Below, in pieces: positions 35,864 to 44,164 of a DNA stretch of 64,000 nucleotides (positions within the stretch are counted from its first letter, which is position 1; each line of letters starts with the position of its first letter). Source of the stretch: Oxalobacteraceae sp. CFBP 13730 (GTDB lineage: Bacteria > Pseudomonadota > Gammaproteobacteria > Burkholderiales > Burkholderiaceae_D); contig JACYUQ010000004.1 in the NCBI GenBank assembly GCA_014841835.1, forward strand, positions 948,666 to 1,012,665, read 5' to 3'. Under the pieces are notes generated by a model, which was given only the letters and a program-made list of their open reading frames with translations, ran no database searches and was not told the DNA's origin. A program made the position numbers and the translations under genes.

Positions 35864-36337
35864 TTACCTGGCGGCTGCGCCGGGAGCCGTTGCCCGCGAA
35901 GGATTTTCCTGCCTGTAAGTACGATTCGGGTGAATGACCAGCCGCTTGACCAGATCGTCCAGCGCTTTGCTATGGTACAGGTCCATGCACTTCAGGAAAT
36001 CGAACCTGATTCCCTTGATGTCCGATTCGACGAGCGGGTTGGAATAGTCCCGCGCCAGATAGCGGTTCACCAGCGCCTTGACCGCATCGGGACTCTTCTC
36101 CATATCGAAGTAGGTCCAATCACGTAAGGCGCTGGCACTGCTTCCAGCATCAGTGGCCGCACCCGTGTCATTCCGATAAGCCTGTGTCATACAGGTTGCC
36201 AGCACCATGTCCTTATAATTTTGCGCATAGGTGCGGGTGCCAGCCTGTGGAGAAATGAGGGCTTGATCGGCGGCGTGGGCTGTGAATGACAGCCATGTGG
36301 AGGTCAGCAGCGCCAGGCACAAAGGGATCGACTTCAT
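35864..36337 (-). CDS. tai4: Type VI amidase immunity protein Tai4
   Basis: The 157-residue protein has a signal peptide (residues about 1-22, ending AHA) and matches the Tai4 family: YKDMVLATCMTQAYRN, SALRDWTYFDMEKSP, RYLARDYSNP and FLKCMDLYHSKALDDLV. Tai4 resides in the periplasm and blocks the Tae4 peptidoglycan amidase. Its ATG overlaps the effector stop in an ATGA, the arrangement expected for an effector-immunity pair. No other type VI genes are in the window. Confidence 0.88.
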   Translation of the reverse strand: MKSIPLCLALLTSTWLSFTAHAADQALISPQAGTRTYAQNYKDMVLATCMTQAYRNDTGAATDAGSSASALRDWTYFDMEKSPDAVKALVNRYLARDYSNPLVESDIKGIRFDFLKCMDLYHSKALDDLVKRLVIHPNRTYRQENPSRATAPGAAAR

Positions 36338-36834
36338 CGCAAGCCCCAGAAGTTCGCACGGTCCGTGCGATATTTCGCTTCCGGCGCATTGAAATAACAG
36401 TGGTCGTAGCAGGATTGGCCGTTGAAAAGAGTGGCATGCCCCTGCGCATCCGACCAGCCAGATACCTCAAACAGAATGACACCTTTCTTGCCAACCAACG
36501 TGCCGCCGCCGGAAGCGGGATATTTCACAACCTCAGCTTTGCCCCATTGCTGTTTCAGGAAACCAATCAGGTCCCGTACACGGAAGAAGTATTTTCGCCC
36601 ATCCGCCCCGGACACTGTCTGTGCGAGGATGCTCGGAATCATCAGGCCTGCCTCGCCAAGGATATAACTCATCCGCACGGCGCAGGCGTTATTCCAGCGC
36701 TGCTCGGCAGTGGAATGATTAATATTCTTCTCAACATTTCCTCCTATCATTTTTGCTACCCTGGCGCCCGAATTGACGGGGTCATAAATTCGCTGCGAAG
36801 CTGCCCATGCAGTAATAAAGGAGGGGCGAGACAT
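36334..36834 (-). CDS. tae4: Type VI amidase effector Tae4
   Basis: The 166-residue protein is a papain-like NlpC/P60-type amidase of the Tae4 family, which cleaves the gamma-D-glutamyl-meso-diaminopimelate bond of peptidoglycan in target cells. Catalytic Cys51 lies in NNACAVRMSYILG and His133 in GHATLF. Asp144 sits between Cys142 and Cys146, the family's disulfide pair. Spacing between all these residues agrees with the characterised Salmonella Tae4. Start 36834 has AAGGA at good spacing; ATG 36843 overlaps the stop of the upstream small gene and is an alternative. There is no signal peptide, as expected for type VI cargo. Confidence 0.9.
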   Translation of the reverse strand: MSRPSFITAWAASQRIYDPVNSGARVAKMIGGNVEKNINHSTAEQRWNNACAVRMSYILGEAGLMIPSILAQTVSGADGRKYFFRVRDLIGFLKQQWGKAEVVKYPASGGGTLVGKKGVILFEVSGWSDAQGHATLFNGQSCYDHCYFNAPEAKYRTDRANFWGLR

Positions 36835-36839
36835 GTTGT

Positions 36840-37181
36840 TCATCCTTGGTTGGGATTGCATCGGATTGGTCGTTGTGGCGTCTGTGGAGAATCACGCAGC
36901 CGTTGGCGGTTTGCTGGCCCCAACGCACGGTACAGACAGGCCGTCGCGATTATCCGCAATCCGTGCAGATCGGACTGGGCGCTTGTCAACCCAATGATTC
37001 GCTCGCATTGATGAACCAGACTCGCCGACAGAATTCTCCCTTCTGTCCACTGCTTTAACGTCTCACCCGCCTTGCGCGATACTTCCCTCACGGCTGTTTC
37101 GCGAACGATGCTTCGTTGACCTGACCCGCCTTGGACACATGAGCTTGCGGTGCTGTATTGATGGATGAGCGAAGTGGACAT
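36840..37181 (-). CDS. Possible small gene upstream of tae4
   Basis: No family was recognised. From ATG 37181 an open frame of 113 residues runs to a TGA that overlaps the ATG at 36843, one of the possible tae4 starts (ATGA). The peptide has an ordered-looking middle (ILSASLVHQCERIIGLTSAQ and DLHGLRIIATACLYRALG). No ribosome site is visible. If real it would be the first gene of a tae4-tai4 operon downstream of tRNA-Phe; it could equally be chance. Confidence 0.4.
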   Translation of the reverse strand: MSTSLIHQYSTASSCVQGGSGQRSIVRETAVREVSRKAGETLKQWTEGRILSASLVHQCERIIGLTSAQSDLHGLRIIATACLYRALGPANRQRLRDSPQTPQRPIRCNPNQG

Positions 37182-37215
37182 TGACAGGCGCCGAGGCCTG
37201 CGAAGTCCAGAAACG

Positions 37216-37245
37216 ACAACGCCAATCACGATGGATTGGCGTTGT
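37216..37245 (-). terminator. Hairpin downstream of first tRNA-Phe
   Basis: ACAACGCCAATC (37216-37227) and its complement (37234-37245) form a 12-bp stem just after the tRNA 3' end on the minus strand, followed only by CGTTTC. It is a plausible but U-poor terminator. Confidence 0.6.
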
Positions 37246-37259
37246 GCAAAGTATGTTCT

Positions 37260-37335
37260 TGGTGGCCCGGGGCGGAATCGAACCACCGACACAAGGATTT
37301 TCAATCCTCTGCTCTACCAACTGAGCTACCAGGCC
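37260..37335 (-). tRNA. tRNA-Phe (GAA), copy 1
   Basis: A 76-nt cloverleaf including encoded CCA: acceptor GGCCTGG/CCGGGCC, D-loop AGCTCAGTTGGTAGAGC, anticodon GAA in GATTGAAAATCC and TpsiC arm GGTTCGATTCC. A promoter is visible upstream on the minus strand: -10 TATAAT (37347-37352) and -35 TTGTCT (37371-37376), 18-bp spacer. It matches copy 2 at 42673. Confidence 0.97.
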
Positions 37336-37393
37336 AAGAGCGCGCAATTATAGCAGCGTTTTTGGCAAGCAGACAATCCTTCCGCGCCGATCC

Positions 37394-37879
37394 TCAACCC
37401 TTGCTGCTGATGCGCTGCGCATGATCGCGCTCGAGCGCAAGACGCAGGTCGCGGCGCCCTTTGGCTTCTTCGAAGCGGCGCACTTCGTCCGGTGTCGACG
37501 GCACCAGCGGCGGAATCGAGGCCGGCTTCTTGTCGTCGCCCACCGCCACCATCGTGAAGAAGCAGCTGTTCACATGGCGCACGGCCTTGCTGCGGATGTC
37601 TTCGGCAATCACCTTGATGCCGATTTCCATTGAGCTGCGGCCGGTAAAGTTCACCGCAGCCAGAAAAGTCACGAGTTCACCGACGTGGATCGGCTGGCGG
37701 AAGGTTACCTGGTCGACACTCATCGTCACCACATAGCGCCCGGCGTAGCGGCTGGCGCAGGCATAGGCTGCCTGGTCGAGCAGTTTCAGGATGGTGCCGC
37801 CGTGCACGTTGCCGGAGAAGTTGGCCGTGTCGGGCGTCATCAGCACTGTCATGCTGAGCTGGTGGGAGGGCAGGTTCAT
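37394..37879 (-). CDS. Acyl-CoA thioesterase (hotdog fold)
   Basis: The 161-residue protein has the hotdog acyl-CoA thioesterase pattern NVHGGTILKLLDQAAYACASRYAG, with a catalytic Asp in that helix, and FRQPIHVGELV. It resembles YciA-type cytoplasmic thioesterases, slightly longer with a charged C-terminal tail. ATG 37879 is used; a TTG four codons upstream is possible. Neither has a clear ribosome site. Confidence 0.9.
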   Translation of the reverse strand: MNLPSHQLSMTVLMTPDTANFSGNVHGGTILKLLDQAAYACASRYAGRYVVTMSVDQVTFRQPIHVGELVTFLAAVNFTGRSSMEIGIKVIAEDIRSKAVRHVNSCFFTMVAVGDDKKPASIPPLVPSTPDEVRRFEEAKGRRDLRLALERDHAQRISSKG

Positions 37880-38060
37880 GGTTGCAATCAATACAAGTGG
37901 CTGGGCGAGTGCTGATGTTGCCTCAGAAACTGCCGCGCGGCAAGGTCAGCTGTTGCCGTTCTCGATCTGCTGACCCGGCGAAAAAGTAGTCCGACAAACG
38001 CGCTTGCCGAAATACCCATAAAATCGTGGCATCACCATGCAAACCCGCTAGGCTCGGCAA

Positions 38061-39002
38061 ATGAACAGCGAACTCCCATACCAAGGTGGATCGGTGCAGT
38101 GGCACCTTGGTCCCGTCATCGATGCACTCCGCACCTCGCGCGAGTCGACCCACAATATCCGGCACCAGGGGCGCGTGCGCGAGCTGCCGTCGCGCGATGT
38201 GCTGCGCCAGATCGTCGATGGCCTGTCGGCCGCGCTGTTCCCCACGCATTACGGGCGCCCCGACCTGAATGACGAGAGCATCGACTACTACGTCGCCGAT
38301 ACGCTCAACGTCGCTCTTGACCGCCTGGTCGAGCAGGTACGGCGCGCGCTGCGGTTTTCGCCGTCGGTGCCGTCCGAACTGACCGGCGCCGACGCCCAGC
38401 GTGAAGACCTCGTGCTGGCCGAGCGCGCCCGTGCGATCACGCGCGAGTTCGCGGCCAGGCTGCCTGCCTTGCGCGCATTGCTGGTGTCGGACGTGCAGGC
38501 CGCGCTCGCGGGCGATCCGGCTGCGACATCGGTGGCCGAGATCATGCTGTGCTATCCCGGCACGATCGCCATCCTGTACCACCGCATCGCGCATTGCCTG
38601 ACGCGCCTGGGCGTGCCGTTCCTGGCGCGTGTGGTGGCCGACATCGGCCACTCGCTCACCGGTATCGACATCCACCCTGGCGCGCAGATCGGCGGCAGCT
38701 TCTTCATCGACCACGGCACCGGCGTCGTGATCGGCGAAACCGCGATCCTCGGCGAGCGCGTGCGGCTGTACCAGGCGGTCACGCTGGGCGCCAAGCGTTT
38801 CCCGGTCGATGACAGCGGCGCCCTCGTCAAAGGCATTGCACGGCATCCGATCGTCGAGGACGACGTCGTTATCTATGCTGGCGCCACCATCCTGGGCCGG
38901 ATCACCATCGGCGCCGGGTCGACCATCGGCGGGAATGTCTGGCTCACGCAGAGCGTCCCGCCGGGCAGCAATGTGTCGCAGGCGCAGATGCGCAATACCT
39001 GA
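38061..39002 (+). CDS. Serine O-acetyltransferase (CysE/EpsC-like)
   Basis: The 313-residue protein ends in a left-handed beta-helix of hexapeptide repeats (about 205-300), with GIDIHPGAQIGGSFFIDHG and VVIGETAILGERV, the CysE signature. The N-terminal half is helical, as in serine acetyltransferases, which make O-acetylserine for cysteine synthesis. The length and HG(T)GVVIGE motif fit the EpsC/long-type group. The next gene starts 9 bp later. Confidence 0.9.
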   Translation: MNSELPYQGGSVQWHLGPVIDALRTSRESTHNIRHQGRVRELPSRDVLRQIVDGLSAALFPTHYGRPDLNDESIDYYVADTLNVALDRLVEQVRRALRFSPSVPSELTGADAQREDLVLAERARAITREFAARLPALRALLVSDVQAALAGDPAATSVAEIMLCYPGTIAILYHRIAHCLTRLGVPFLARVVADIGHSLTGIDIHPGAQIGGSFFIDHGTGVVIGETAILGERVRLYQAVTLGAKRFPVDDSGALVKGIARHPIVEDDVVIYAGATILGRITIGAGSTIGGNVWLTQSVPPGSNVSQAQMRNT

Positions 39003-39011
39003 GCCCCAAGG

Positions 39012-39716
39012 ATGACGATTCTGCTGGTACCCGGCTACATGGCCGATGACACGTTGTGGGACGAGCTACGCGCGCCGCTCGCGCCATTTGGCCCGCTCGT
39101 GCATGCCGACCTGCGCCACGACACATCGCTCGAAGCAATGGCCGCGCGCGTGCTGCGCGATGCGCCGCCGTCGTTCATCCTCATCGGCTTTTCGATGGGT
39201 GGTTATGTCGCGCGCGAGATCGTGCGCCAGGCGCCCGAACGGGTGGAGGCGCTGGCCCTGATTGCCAGCTCGACCCGGCCCGATACCGATGCGGTCAAGC
39301 AGGGCAAGCGCTCGGTGGCACGTTCGGCGCCGTCGGTATCGTTCGCGGGCTTGAGCCGCACGGCGATTGCCACGTCGCTGCATCCTGCGCGTGCGGGCGA
39401 CGAGACGCTGATCGAGCGCGTGCGCCAGATGGGTGTGCGGCTGGGGGCGGAGGCGTTTCGCCACCAGTCGATGGTCGAGCGGCCGGGCGACCTACACCTG
39501 CTGGACCAGATCCGCTGCCCGACGCTGGTCGTCGCGGCCGGGCACGATCGCTTGCGCAGCCTGGAAGAATCGCAGGAACTGCATGCGGGGATTGCCGGGT
39601 CAACGTTTGCCGTCATCGAGGACAGCGGTCACATGATCCCGATCGAAGCGCCGCAGGCGCTGGCAGAGGTGCTGATGTCGTGGCTGGAAAGCGTGTCAGC
39701 CTTGCGCGCTGGCTGA
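39012..39716 (+). CDS. Alpha/beta hydrolase
   Basis: The 234-residue protein has the hydrolase nucleophile elbow GFSMGGYV (Ser near residue 59), an Asp in AGHDRLRSLEES and His in EDSGHMIPIE, completing a triad. It lies 9 bp after the serine acetyltransferase, so likely co-transcribed. Substrate not predictable. Confidence 0.88.
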   Translation: MTILLVPGYMADDTLWDELRAPLAPFGPLVHADLRHDTSLEAMAARVLRDAPPSFILIGFSMGGYVAREIVRQAPERVEALALIASSTRPDTDAVKQGKRSVARSAPSVSFAGLSRTAIATSLHPARAGDETLIERVRQMGVRLGAEAFRHQSMVERPGDLHLLDQIRCPTLVVAAGHDRLRSLEESQELHAGIAGSTFAVIEDSGHMIPIEAPQALAEVLMSWLESVSALRAG

Positions 39717-39720
39717 ACGA

Positions 39721-40635
39721 CTACGCCGCGGCGGGCGTGACTTTCTCGCACCAGCCGTGCAGGCCGCGGATCGCGTCTTCCTTGTGCTTGGCCTCGATCT
39801 CGATCCAGGGCGCCTGCAGATAAGACGATGGCATCACCGAAATCAGGTCGGAATGCTGGCGGTCGTTGAAACCTTCGCGGCCGTTCGAGATGTGCACCAA
39901 CTGGTGCGCGGGATCGGGCCATGTGGCACGGGCCTTGGCCAGCGTTTCAGCGACGCTCGGGTGGTCGTAGGTGTCGAGCTTTTCATGAACGATGTGGTGG
40001 TGGGCGTCGAACACCATCGGGATGCCCGCGCGCACGCAGACGGCGTGGATTTCGTCGGCGCTGTACGCGTATTCATCGTTTTCCAGGCACAGGCGGCTGC
40101 GGATCGCTTCGGGCAGTTCGGCGATGCGGGCCACCAGCTGGTCTTCGCGGTCGGATTTGCCGCCGTGGATTTCGAGCAGCGCCCACGGCGAACGCGGTTG
40201 CTCCAGCAAATCCATGATGTCGGCGTGCATCTGCAGGATCTTGACGCTGTTGGCGACGACGTTCTCCGAATCCGAGCTCAGTACCACGAACTGGTCGGGA
40301 TGCATCACCAGCCGGATGCCGCGTTCGGTCGCGCGCCGGCCCGAGCGGCCCAGGGTGTCCTTGAACTTCTGCAGGATCGCCAGGCCGAACGGCTCGTCGG
40401 CGAACGGGAAGATCGACGACGGCATCCGGTACAGTCTGATGCCTTCGCGCTCGCAGTAGCGCAGGGCATTGTCGAGCGTCTGGATATTGTCGCGGTAGAT
40501 GTCTTCCAGCGCGCGCTGCTGGCCGTCTTCGGACAGGTCGAGCAGGCGCTTGCGCGTGATCGTGCGATACCGCACCTCTTTCGAGACGGTGATGCAGACA
40601 AGGCCGAGGTGTGGTTGCGTGGCGATCAGGGTCAT
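39721..40635 (-). CDS. uvsE: UV DNA damage endonuclease UvsE
   Basis: The 304-residue protein is a TIM-barrel UvdE-family endonuclease that nicks DNA 5' to UV photoproducts. Characteristic stretches include LGLVCITVS, YRMPSSIFPFADEP, MHPDQFVVLSS, LCLENDEY and FDAHHHIVHE, holding the metal-binding His, Glu and Asp. ATG 40635 gives the expected N-terminus; longer reading upstream is low-probability. It converges with the preceding hydrolase gene. Confidence 0.94.
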   Translation of the reverse strand: MTLIATQPHLGLVCITVSKEVRYRTITRKRLLDLSEDGQQRALEDIYRDNIQTLDNALRYCEREGIRLYRMPSSIFPFADEPFGLAILQKFKDTLGRSGRRATERGIRLVMHPDQFVVLSSDSENVVANSVKILQMHADIMDLLEQPRSPWALLEIHGGKSDREDQLVARIAELPEAIRSRLCLENDEYAYSADEIHAVCVRAGIPMVFDAHHHIVHEKLDTYDHPSVAETLAKARATWPDPAHQLVHISNGREGFNDRQHSDLISVMPSSYLQAPWIEIEAKHKEDAIRGLHGWCEKVTPAAA

Positions 40636-40712
40636 GGTGCAGGCAAGTCTAGCCGAAGCAGGGTGGCGCAGGGCGCCCCTATGTGCGGAACCAGGGTCGA
40701 AAGCGGGGCACC

Positions 40713-41585
40713 TTACTGCCGCGTGCCGAACATCTGAGTCCAGTAAATGATGCCCGCCTGTCGGTCGGCCGTGACGCCGTAGGCCGCGCCCATTTCGGTG
40801 AAGTCCGCTTGCATGATGTTGGCGCAGTGCCCCGGGCTGTCGATCCAGCCGTCGACCGCATCCTGTGGCGAGTGCTGACCGAAGGCGATGTTTTCGCCCA
40901 ACCGATGCCAGCGGTAACCGGCGCGCTTGGCGCGATCGGCCGGATCGCTGCCGTCCTGCGCGTAGTGGTTGAAGTAGCGGCGGGTCGCCATGTCGTGGCT
41001 GTGGGCCAGCGCGGTCTCGCCCAGCACCGCGTTCCACTGCAACGGCGGCGCCGGCGCAAATGCGCGCTCGCCGCACATGCGTGCACTGGCGCGTGCGAGA
41101 TTGACCGCATCGAGGATCGCGCGGTCGGCGTCGCGCCAGTCCGGGTACGTGGTCGATGGCAAGGGCGGCGCCGGCCGGGCCAGCACGACAGTCCAGGTCG
41201 TGCCTTCGCGGTAGCTGCCCACGGCCGAGAATTGTTCGCTGCGCAGCACCTTGCAGTACTTCTGCTGCAGCACCTTCATGGCAGCCACGGCATCGTCCGG
41301 ACCGGTAACGTCGACGGAATCCGCGTTATCGGCAGCGTAGCCGGCCTGCGCCAGGGCCGATTCGATGAAGGTCCCGAAGCCAATCCGGATCTGCGCCAGG
41401 GCCGGCTCGGCGACCAGCGGCGTCACGGGCGCGACAGGTGCACCATCGCAGTCGGTCGGGTTGGCGCGGTAGGCATTGATCAGCGCTGCCAGTGGATCGG
41501 TACTAAAGGGCTGGGCCCAGGCTGGTGCGATCGATGTCAGCAGGCCGAGCCCGAACAGGGCAGCGCGCATGACGGATCGCTTCAC
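40713..41585 (-). CDS. Exported CAP/SCP domain protein
   Basis: The 290-residue protein has a signal peptide (to about AWAQ, residue 25), an unassigned N-terminal region with a Cys pair, and a C-terminal CAP domain (about 155-288). The CAP part has NLARASARMCG, ALAHSHDMATRRYFNH, GENIAFG and WIDSPGHCANIMQADFTEMG. The role of bacterial CAP proteins is uncertain. ATG 41570 is an alternative start. Confidence 0.9.
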   Translation of the reverse strand: MKRSVMRAALFGLGLLTSIAPAWAQPFSTDPLAALINAYRANPTDCDGAPVAPVTPLVAEPALAQIRIGFGTFIESALAQAGYAADNADSVDVTGPDDAVAAMKVLQQKYCKVLRSEQFSAVGSYREGTTWTVVLARPAPPLPSTTYPDWRDADRAILDAVNLARASARMCGERAFAPAPPLQWNAVLGETALAHSHDMATRRYFNHYAQDGSDPADRAKRAGYRWHRLGENIAFGQHSPQDAVDGWIDSPGHCANIMQADFTEMGAAYGVTADRQAGIIYWTQMFGTRQ

Positions 41586-41592
41586 CGGCCGG

Positions 41593-42177
41593 TCACTGCC
41601 CGGATTGCTGCGCCACCGTATGCGGGGTGAGCACGAGTTTGGAGGTGTCCAGGCCCTGGGCTTTCAGGCGTGCCAGCAAGGCGTTGTATTCGGCCGGGGC
41701 GACCTGGGGCGTGCGCGACAGGATCCACAGGTATTCGCGCTTGGGTTCGCTCACGGCGGAGAGCTGGTATTTGTTGTCCAGATCGATCACCCAGTAATCG
41801 CCCCACACCATCGGGATGAAGGACAGGATGGCCGGTGCAAAGCGCACCTCAAGCTTGGGCGACGTGGCCGCGCCCGGCTGGCGCGCGATGCCTTCGGCAG
41901 TATCGATCTTGCCGTCGGCCGTGCGGCAGCGGTTGATCACCTGGACCCGGCCGTCCTTGTCGAGGTTGTAGGTGGCGCTGGTGTCGCCCACGCATTTCTT
42001 CTGGAATTCGTTCGGGAACTTGGCGATTTCGTACCAGACACCCATATAGCGGGGCACCGCGAGCGATTCGATCGGCTGCAATGGCTTGGCGGCGTCAGCA
42101 GCCAATGCCGATCCGGCGCACAGGCCGGACAGGGCGAGCGTGGCGCACGCGGCAAGGAACGATGGCTTGGCAAACAT
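41593..42177 (-). CDS. blc: Lipocalin (Blc-like), exported
   Basis: The 194-residue protein has a signal peptide ending ALAAD (near residue 27) and a lipocalin barrel with the GVWYEIAKFPNEFQ signature, VINRCR and the conserved SRTPQ near the end. It resembles bacterial Blc but has no lipobox, so it should be soluble in the periplasm. AGAGG precedes ATG 42177. It lies 7 bp before the CAP-protein gene on the same strand. Confidence 0.92.
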   Translation of the reverse strand: MFAKPSFLAACATLALSGLCAGSALAADAAKPLQPIESLAVPRYMGVWYEIAKFPNEFQKKCVGDTSATYNLDKDGRVQVINRCRTADGKIDTAEGIARQPGAATSPKLEVRFAPAILSFIPMVWGDYWVIDLDNKYQLSAVSEPKREYLWILSRTPQVAPAEYNALLARLKAQGLDTSKLVLTPHTVAQQSGQ

Positions 42178-42257
42178 GGGAACCTCTTGTGATCTTGAAG
42201 GCTCCCAGAATAATGACAAAGCCGCCATGGTGTCGCATGGTTTACGGCACCACGCCA

Positions 42258-42599
42258 TCACACCTTGCGCACGAACTCCGTCTTCAGGCTCATGGCGCCG
42301 AAGCCATCGATCTTGCAATCGATGTCGTGGTCGGCATCGACCAGGCGGATGTTCTTGACCTTGGTGCCCTGCTTGATCACGCCGCCCGAGCCCTTTGGCT
42401 TGAGATCCTTGATCACGGTGACGGTGTCGCCGTCCTGCAGGATGTTGCCCGACGCATCTTTGTAGACGCGCGCGGTATCGGTGCTAGCTGCGCCCGCGAT
42501 CGGCCACTCGTGCGCGCATTCCGGGCAGACGTACTGGCCGGCGCCGTCGTCATAGGTGTAGGCCGATTGGCAGAGGGGGCAGGGCGGAAGCGTATGCAT
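42258..42599 (-). CDS. YjdM/PhnA family zinc-ribbon protein
   Basis: The 113-residue protein has an N-terminal zinc ribbon (CPLCQSAYTYDDG, CPECAHEW) and the C-terminal barrel-like region DGDTVTVIKDLKPKGSGGVIKQG typical of YjdM (once named PhnA). The role is unclear; it was linked to phosphonates only by name. It starts just after the second tRNA-Phe terminator. Confidence 0.92.
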   Translation of the reverse strand: MHTLPPCPLCQSAYTYDDGAGQYVCPECAHEWPIAGAASTDTARVYKDASGNILQDGDTVTVIKDLKPKGSGGVIKQGTKVKNIRLVDADHDIDCKIDGFGAMSLKTEFVRKV

Positions 42600-42616
42600 G
42601 AGTGGCCTTGGAATGC

Positions 42617-42645
42617 AAAAACGCCACTCGGTGGTGGCGTTTTTT
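42617..42645 (-). terminator. Rho-independent terminator after second tRNA-Phe
   Basis: AAAAACGCCAC (42617-42627) and GTGGCGTTTTT (42634-42644) form an 11-bp stem. Read on the minus strand it ends in a run of T, 28 bases after the tRNA. It separates the tRNA from the YjdM gene and is nearly symmetric. Confidence 0.88.
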
Positions 42646-42672
42646 GCTTGTTACTAAATACTGCTGAATTCT

Positions 42673-42748
42673 TGGTGGCCCGGGGCGGAATCGAACCACC
42701 GACACAAGGATTTTCAATCCTCTGCTCTACCAACTGAGCTACCAGGCC
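42673..42748 (-). tRNA. tRNA-Phe (GAA), copy 2
   Basis: Same 76-nt sequence as copy 1, including encoded CCA. Promoter on the minus strand: -10 TATAAT (42761-42766) and -35 TTGCGC (42784-42789), 17-bp spacer. The promoter/leader differs from copy 1 outside the -10 neighbourhood. Confidence 0.97.
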
Positions 42749-42922
42749 AAGAGAGGCACGATTATAGCCAGCGTTTTTCAGTTGCGCAAGTGCTCTTGCG
42801 CGCGCAGCAGCGCAAACGTGGCCTGTGCGTGATTATCCAGCTGAGCGGCCTGTCCCGCTCACCTGCGACGGCGCGAACCCGCCGCCCGGCCTCCGGCACC
42901 GGCATATCGCTATAATGCCTTC

Positions 42923-44152
42923 ATGACCACGCCCACGACCTCCACCATCCGGACCGACGTCTGCATCGTCGGCAATGGCGCTATCGCCAAGACGGCAGCC
43001 CTCGGCTTTGCCCAGGCCGGCCACAGCGTGACGCTGCTGGCGCCGCCGGCCCGGCAGGCGCCCGCTGCAGCCACTGCGCCGGCAGCCGAGCGACCGTGGG
43101 ACGTGCGCGTGTATGCGCTCAACCACACGGCGCACGATCTGCTGTCGTCCCTGAAGGTCTGGGACGCCCTCGACATGGCGCGCATCGCACCGGTCGATGC
43201 GATGGACGTGCATGGCGACGGCGCCGATGGCGGCAGCCTGGGCTTCGATGCCTTCGGCGCCCGGGTCGGCACGCTCGCATGGATCGTCGAAGACCAGAAC
43301 CTGAACGGCGCGCTCGATGCCGCGCTCCGCTTCGCACATAACGTGCAGCGGGTCGAAGGCCGCGCCTGCGAACTGACCTGCAGCGACAGCGGCGCCGCCG
43401 TGCGCCTCGAAGACGGGCGCCGTGTCGAGTGCGCGCTGCTGGTCGGCGCGGACGGACGCGAATCGTGGGTGCGCGGGCAGTGCGATATCGGCGTCGATTA
43501 CCGCATGTACCACCAGAGCGCCATCGTCACCAACTTCGCCTGCGACAAGCCGCATCACGGCGTCGCGCACCAGTGGTTCACCGGCTCGGACGGCATCATC
43601 GCGCTGCTGCCGCTGCCGGGCAACCGCGTCTCGCTCGTGTGGTCGGCGCCGGAAACCCTGGCCGCCACGCTGATGGAAGAGTCGCTGGGCGAGCTGGCGA
43701 TCCGGCTTGGCGCGTACGCCGACGAGACACTGGGCACGCTGCGCCCGTTGCAGCCCGACGCCGTGGCCGCCGTGCCGCTGGCGCTGATCAAGCCGCACGC
43801 GATGGTGGCGCCGCACGTGGCGCTGGTGGGCGACGCGGCGCATGCCGTGCATCCGCTCGCCGGCCATGGCATGAACCTGGGGTTTGGCGACATCGTCGAT
43901 TTGCTGGCCATCGTGCGTGACCGCGAAGAGCGGCGCGCCATCGGCGACGAGCGGGTGCTGGCGCGCTATGCCCGCAAGCGCAAGGAAGAGGTGCTGCTGA
44001 TGCAACTGGCCACCGATGGACTCGAACGCCTGTTCGGCGCGAACCTGGAACCGCTGCGGGTGGTCCGGAATATCGGCCTGAACCTGCTTAATAACATGCC
44101 GGCACTGAAGCGGCGCCTGATGGCCCATGCCATGGGCAAGTCATCAATTTGA
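42923..44152 (+). CDS. UbiH/UbiF-family FAD-dependent hydroxylase
   Basis: The 409-residue protein is a flavin monooxygenase of the ubiquinone-biosynthesis hydroxylase family. It has the FAD Rossmann motif VGNGAIAKTAALGFAQAGH near the start, LVGADGRES in the middle and the GDAAHAVHPLAGHGMNLG motif near residue 305. The specific ring position cannot be read from sequence. The first motif is GxGxIA rather than GxGxxG. dsbC follows by 12 bp. Confidence 0.9.
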   Translation: MTTPTTSTIRTDVCIVGNGAIAKTAALGFAQAGHSVTLLAPPARQAPAAATAPAAERPWDVRVYALNHTAHDLLSSLKVWDALDMARIAPVDAMDVHGDGADGGSLGFDAFGARVGTLAWIVEDQNLNGALDAALRFAHNVQRVEGRACELTCSDSGAAVRLEDGRRVECALLVGADGRESWVRGQCDIGVDYRMYHQSAIVTNFACDKPHHGVAHQWFTGSDGIIALLPLPGNRVSLVWSAPETLAATLMEESLGELAIRLGAYADETLGTLRPLQPDAVAAVPLALIKPHAMVAPHVALVGDAAHAVHPLAGHGMNLGFGDIVDLLAIVRDREERRAIGDERVLARYARKRKEEVLLMQLATDGLERLFGANLEPLRVVRNIGLNLLNNMPALKRRLMAHAMGKSSI

Positions 44153-44164
44153 GGAATTACAAGC

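Noticed and set aside
37063..37347. Protein-coding frames across the tRNA-Phe genes
   Set aside because: They translate the tRNA itself and its flank, and recur at both tRNA copies.
41593..42318. A longer lipocalin start at 42318
   Set aside because: The extra 47 residues destroy the signal peptide; ATG 42177 has AGAGG upstream and a clear signal sequence.
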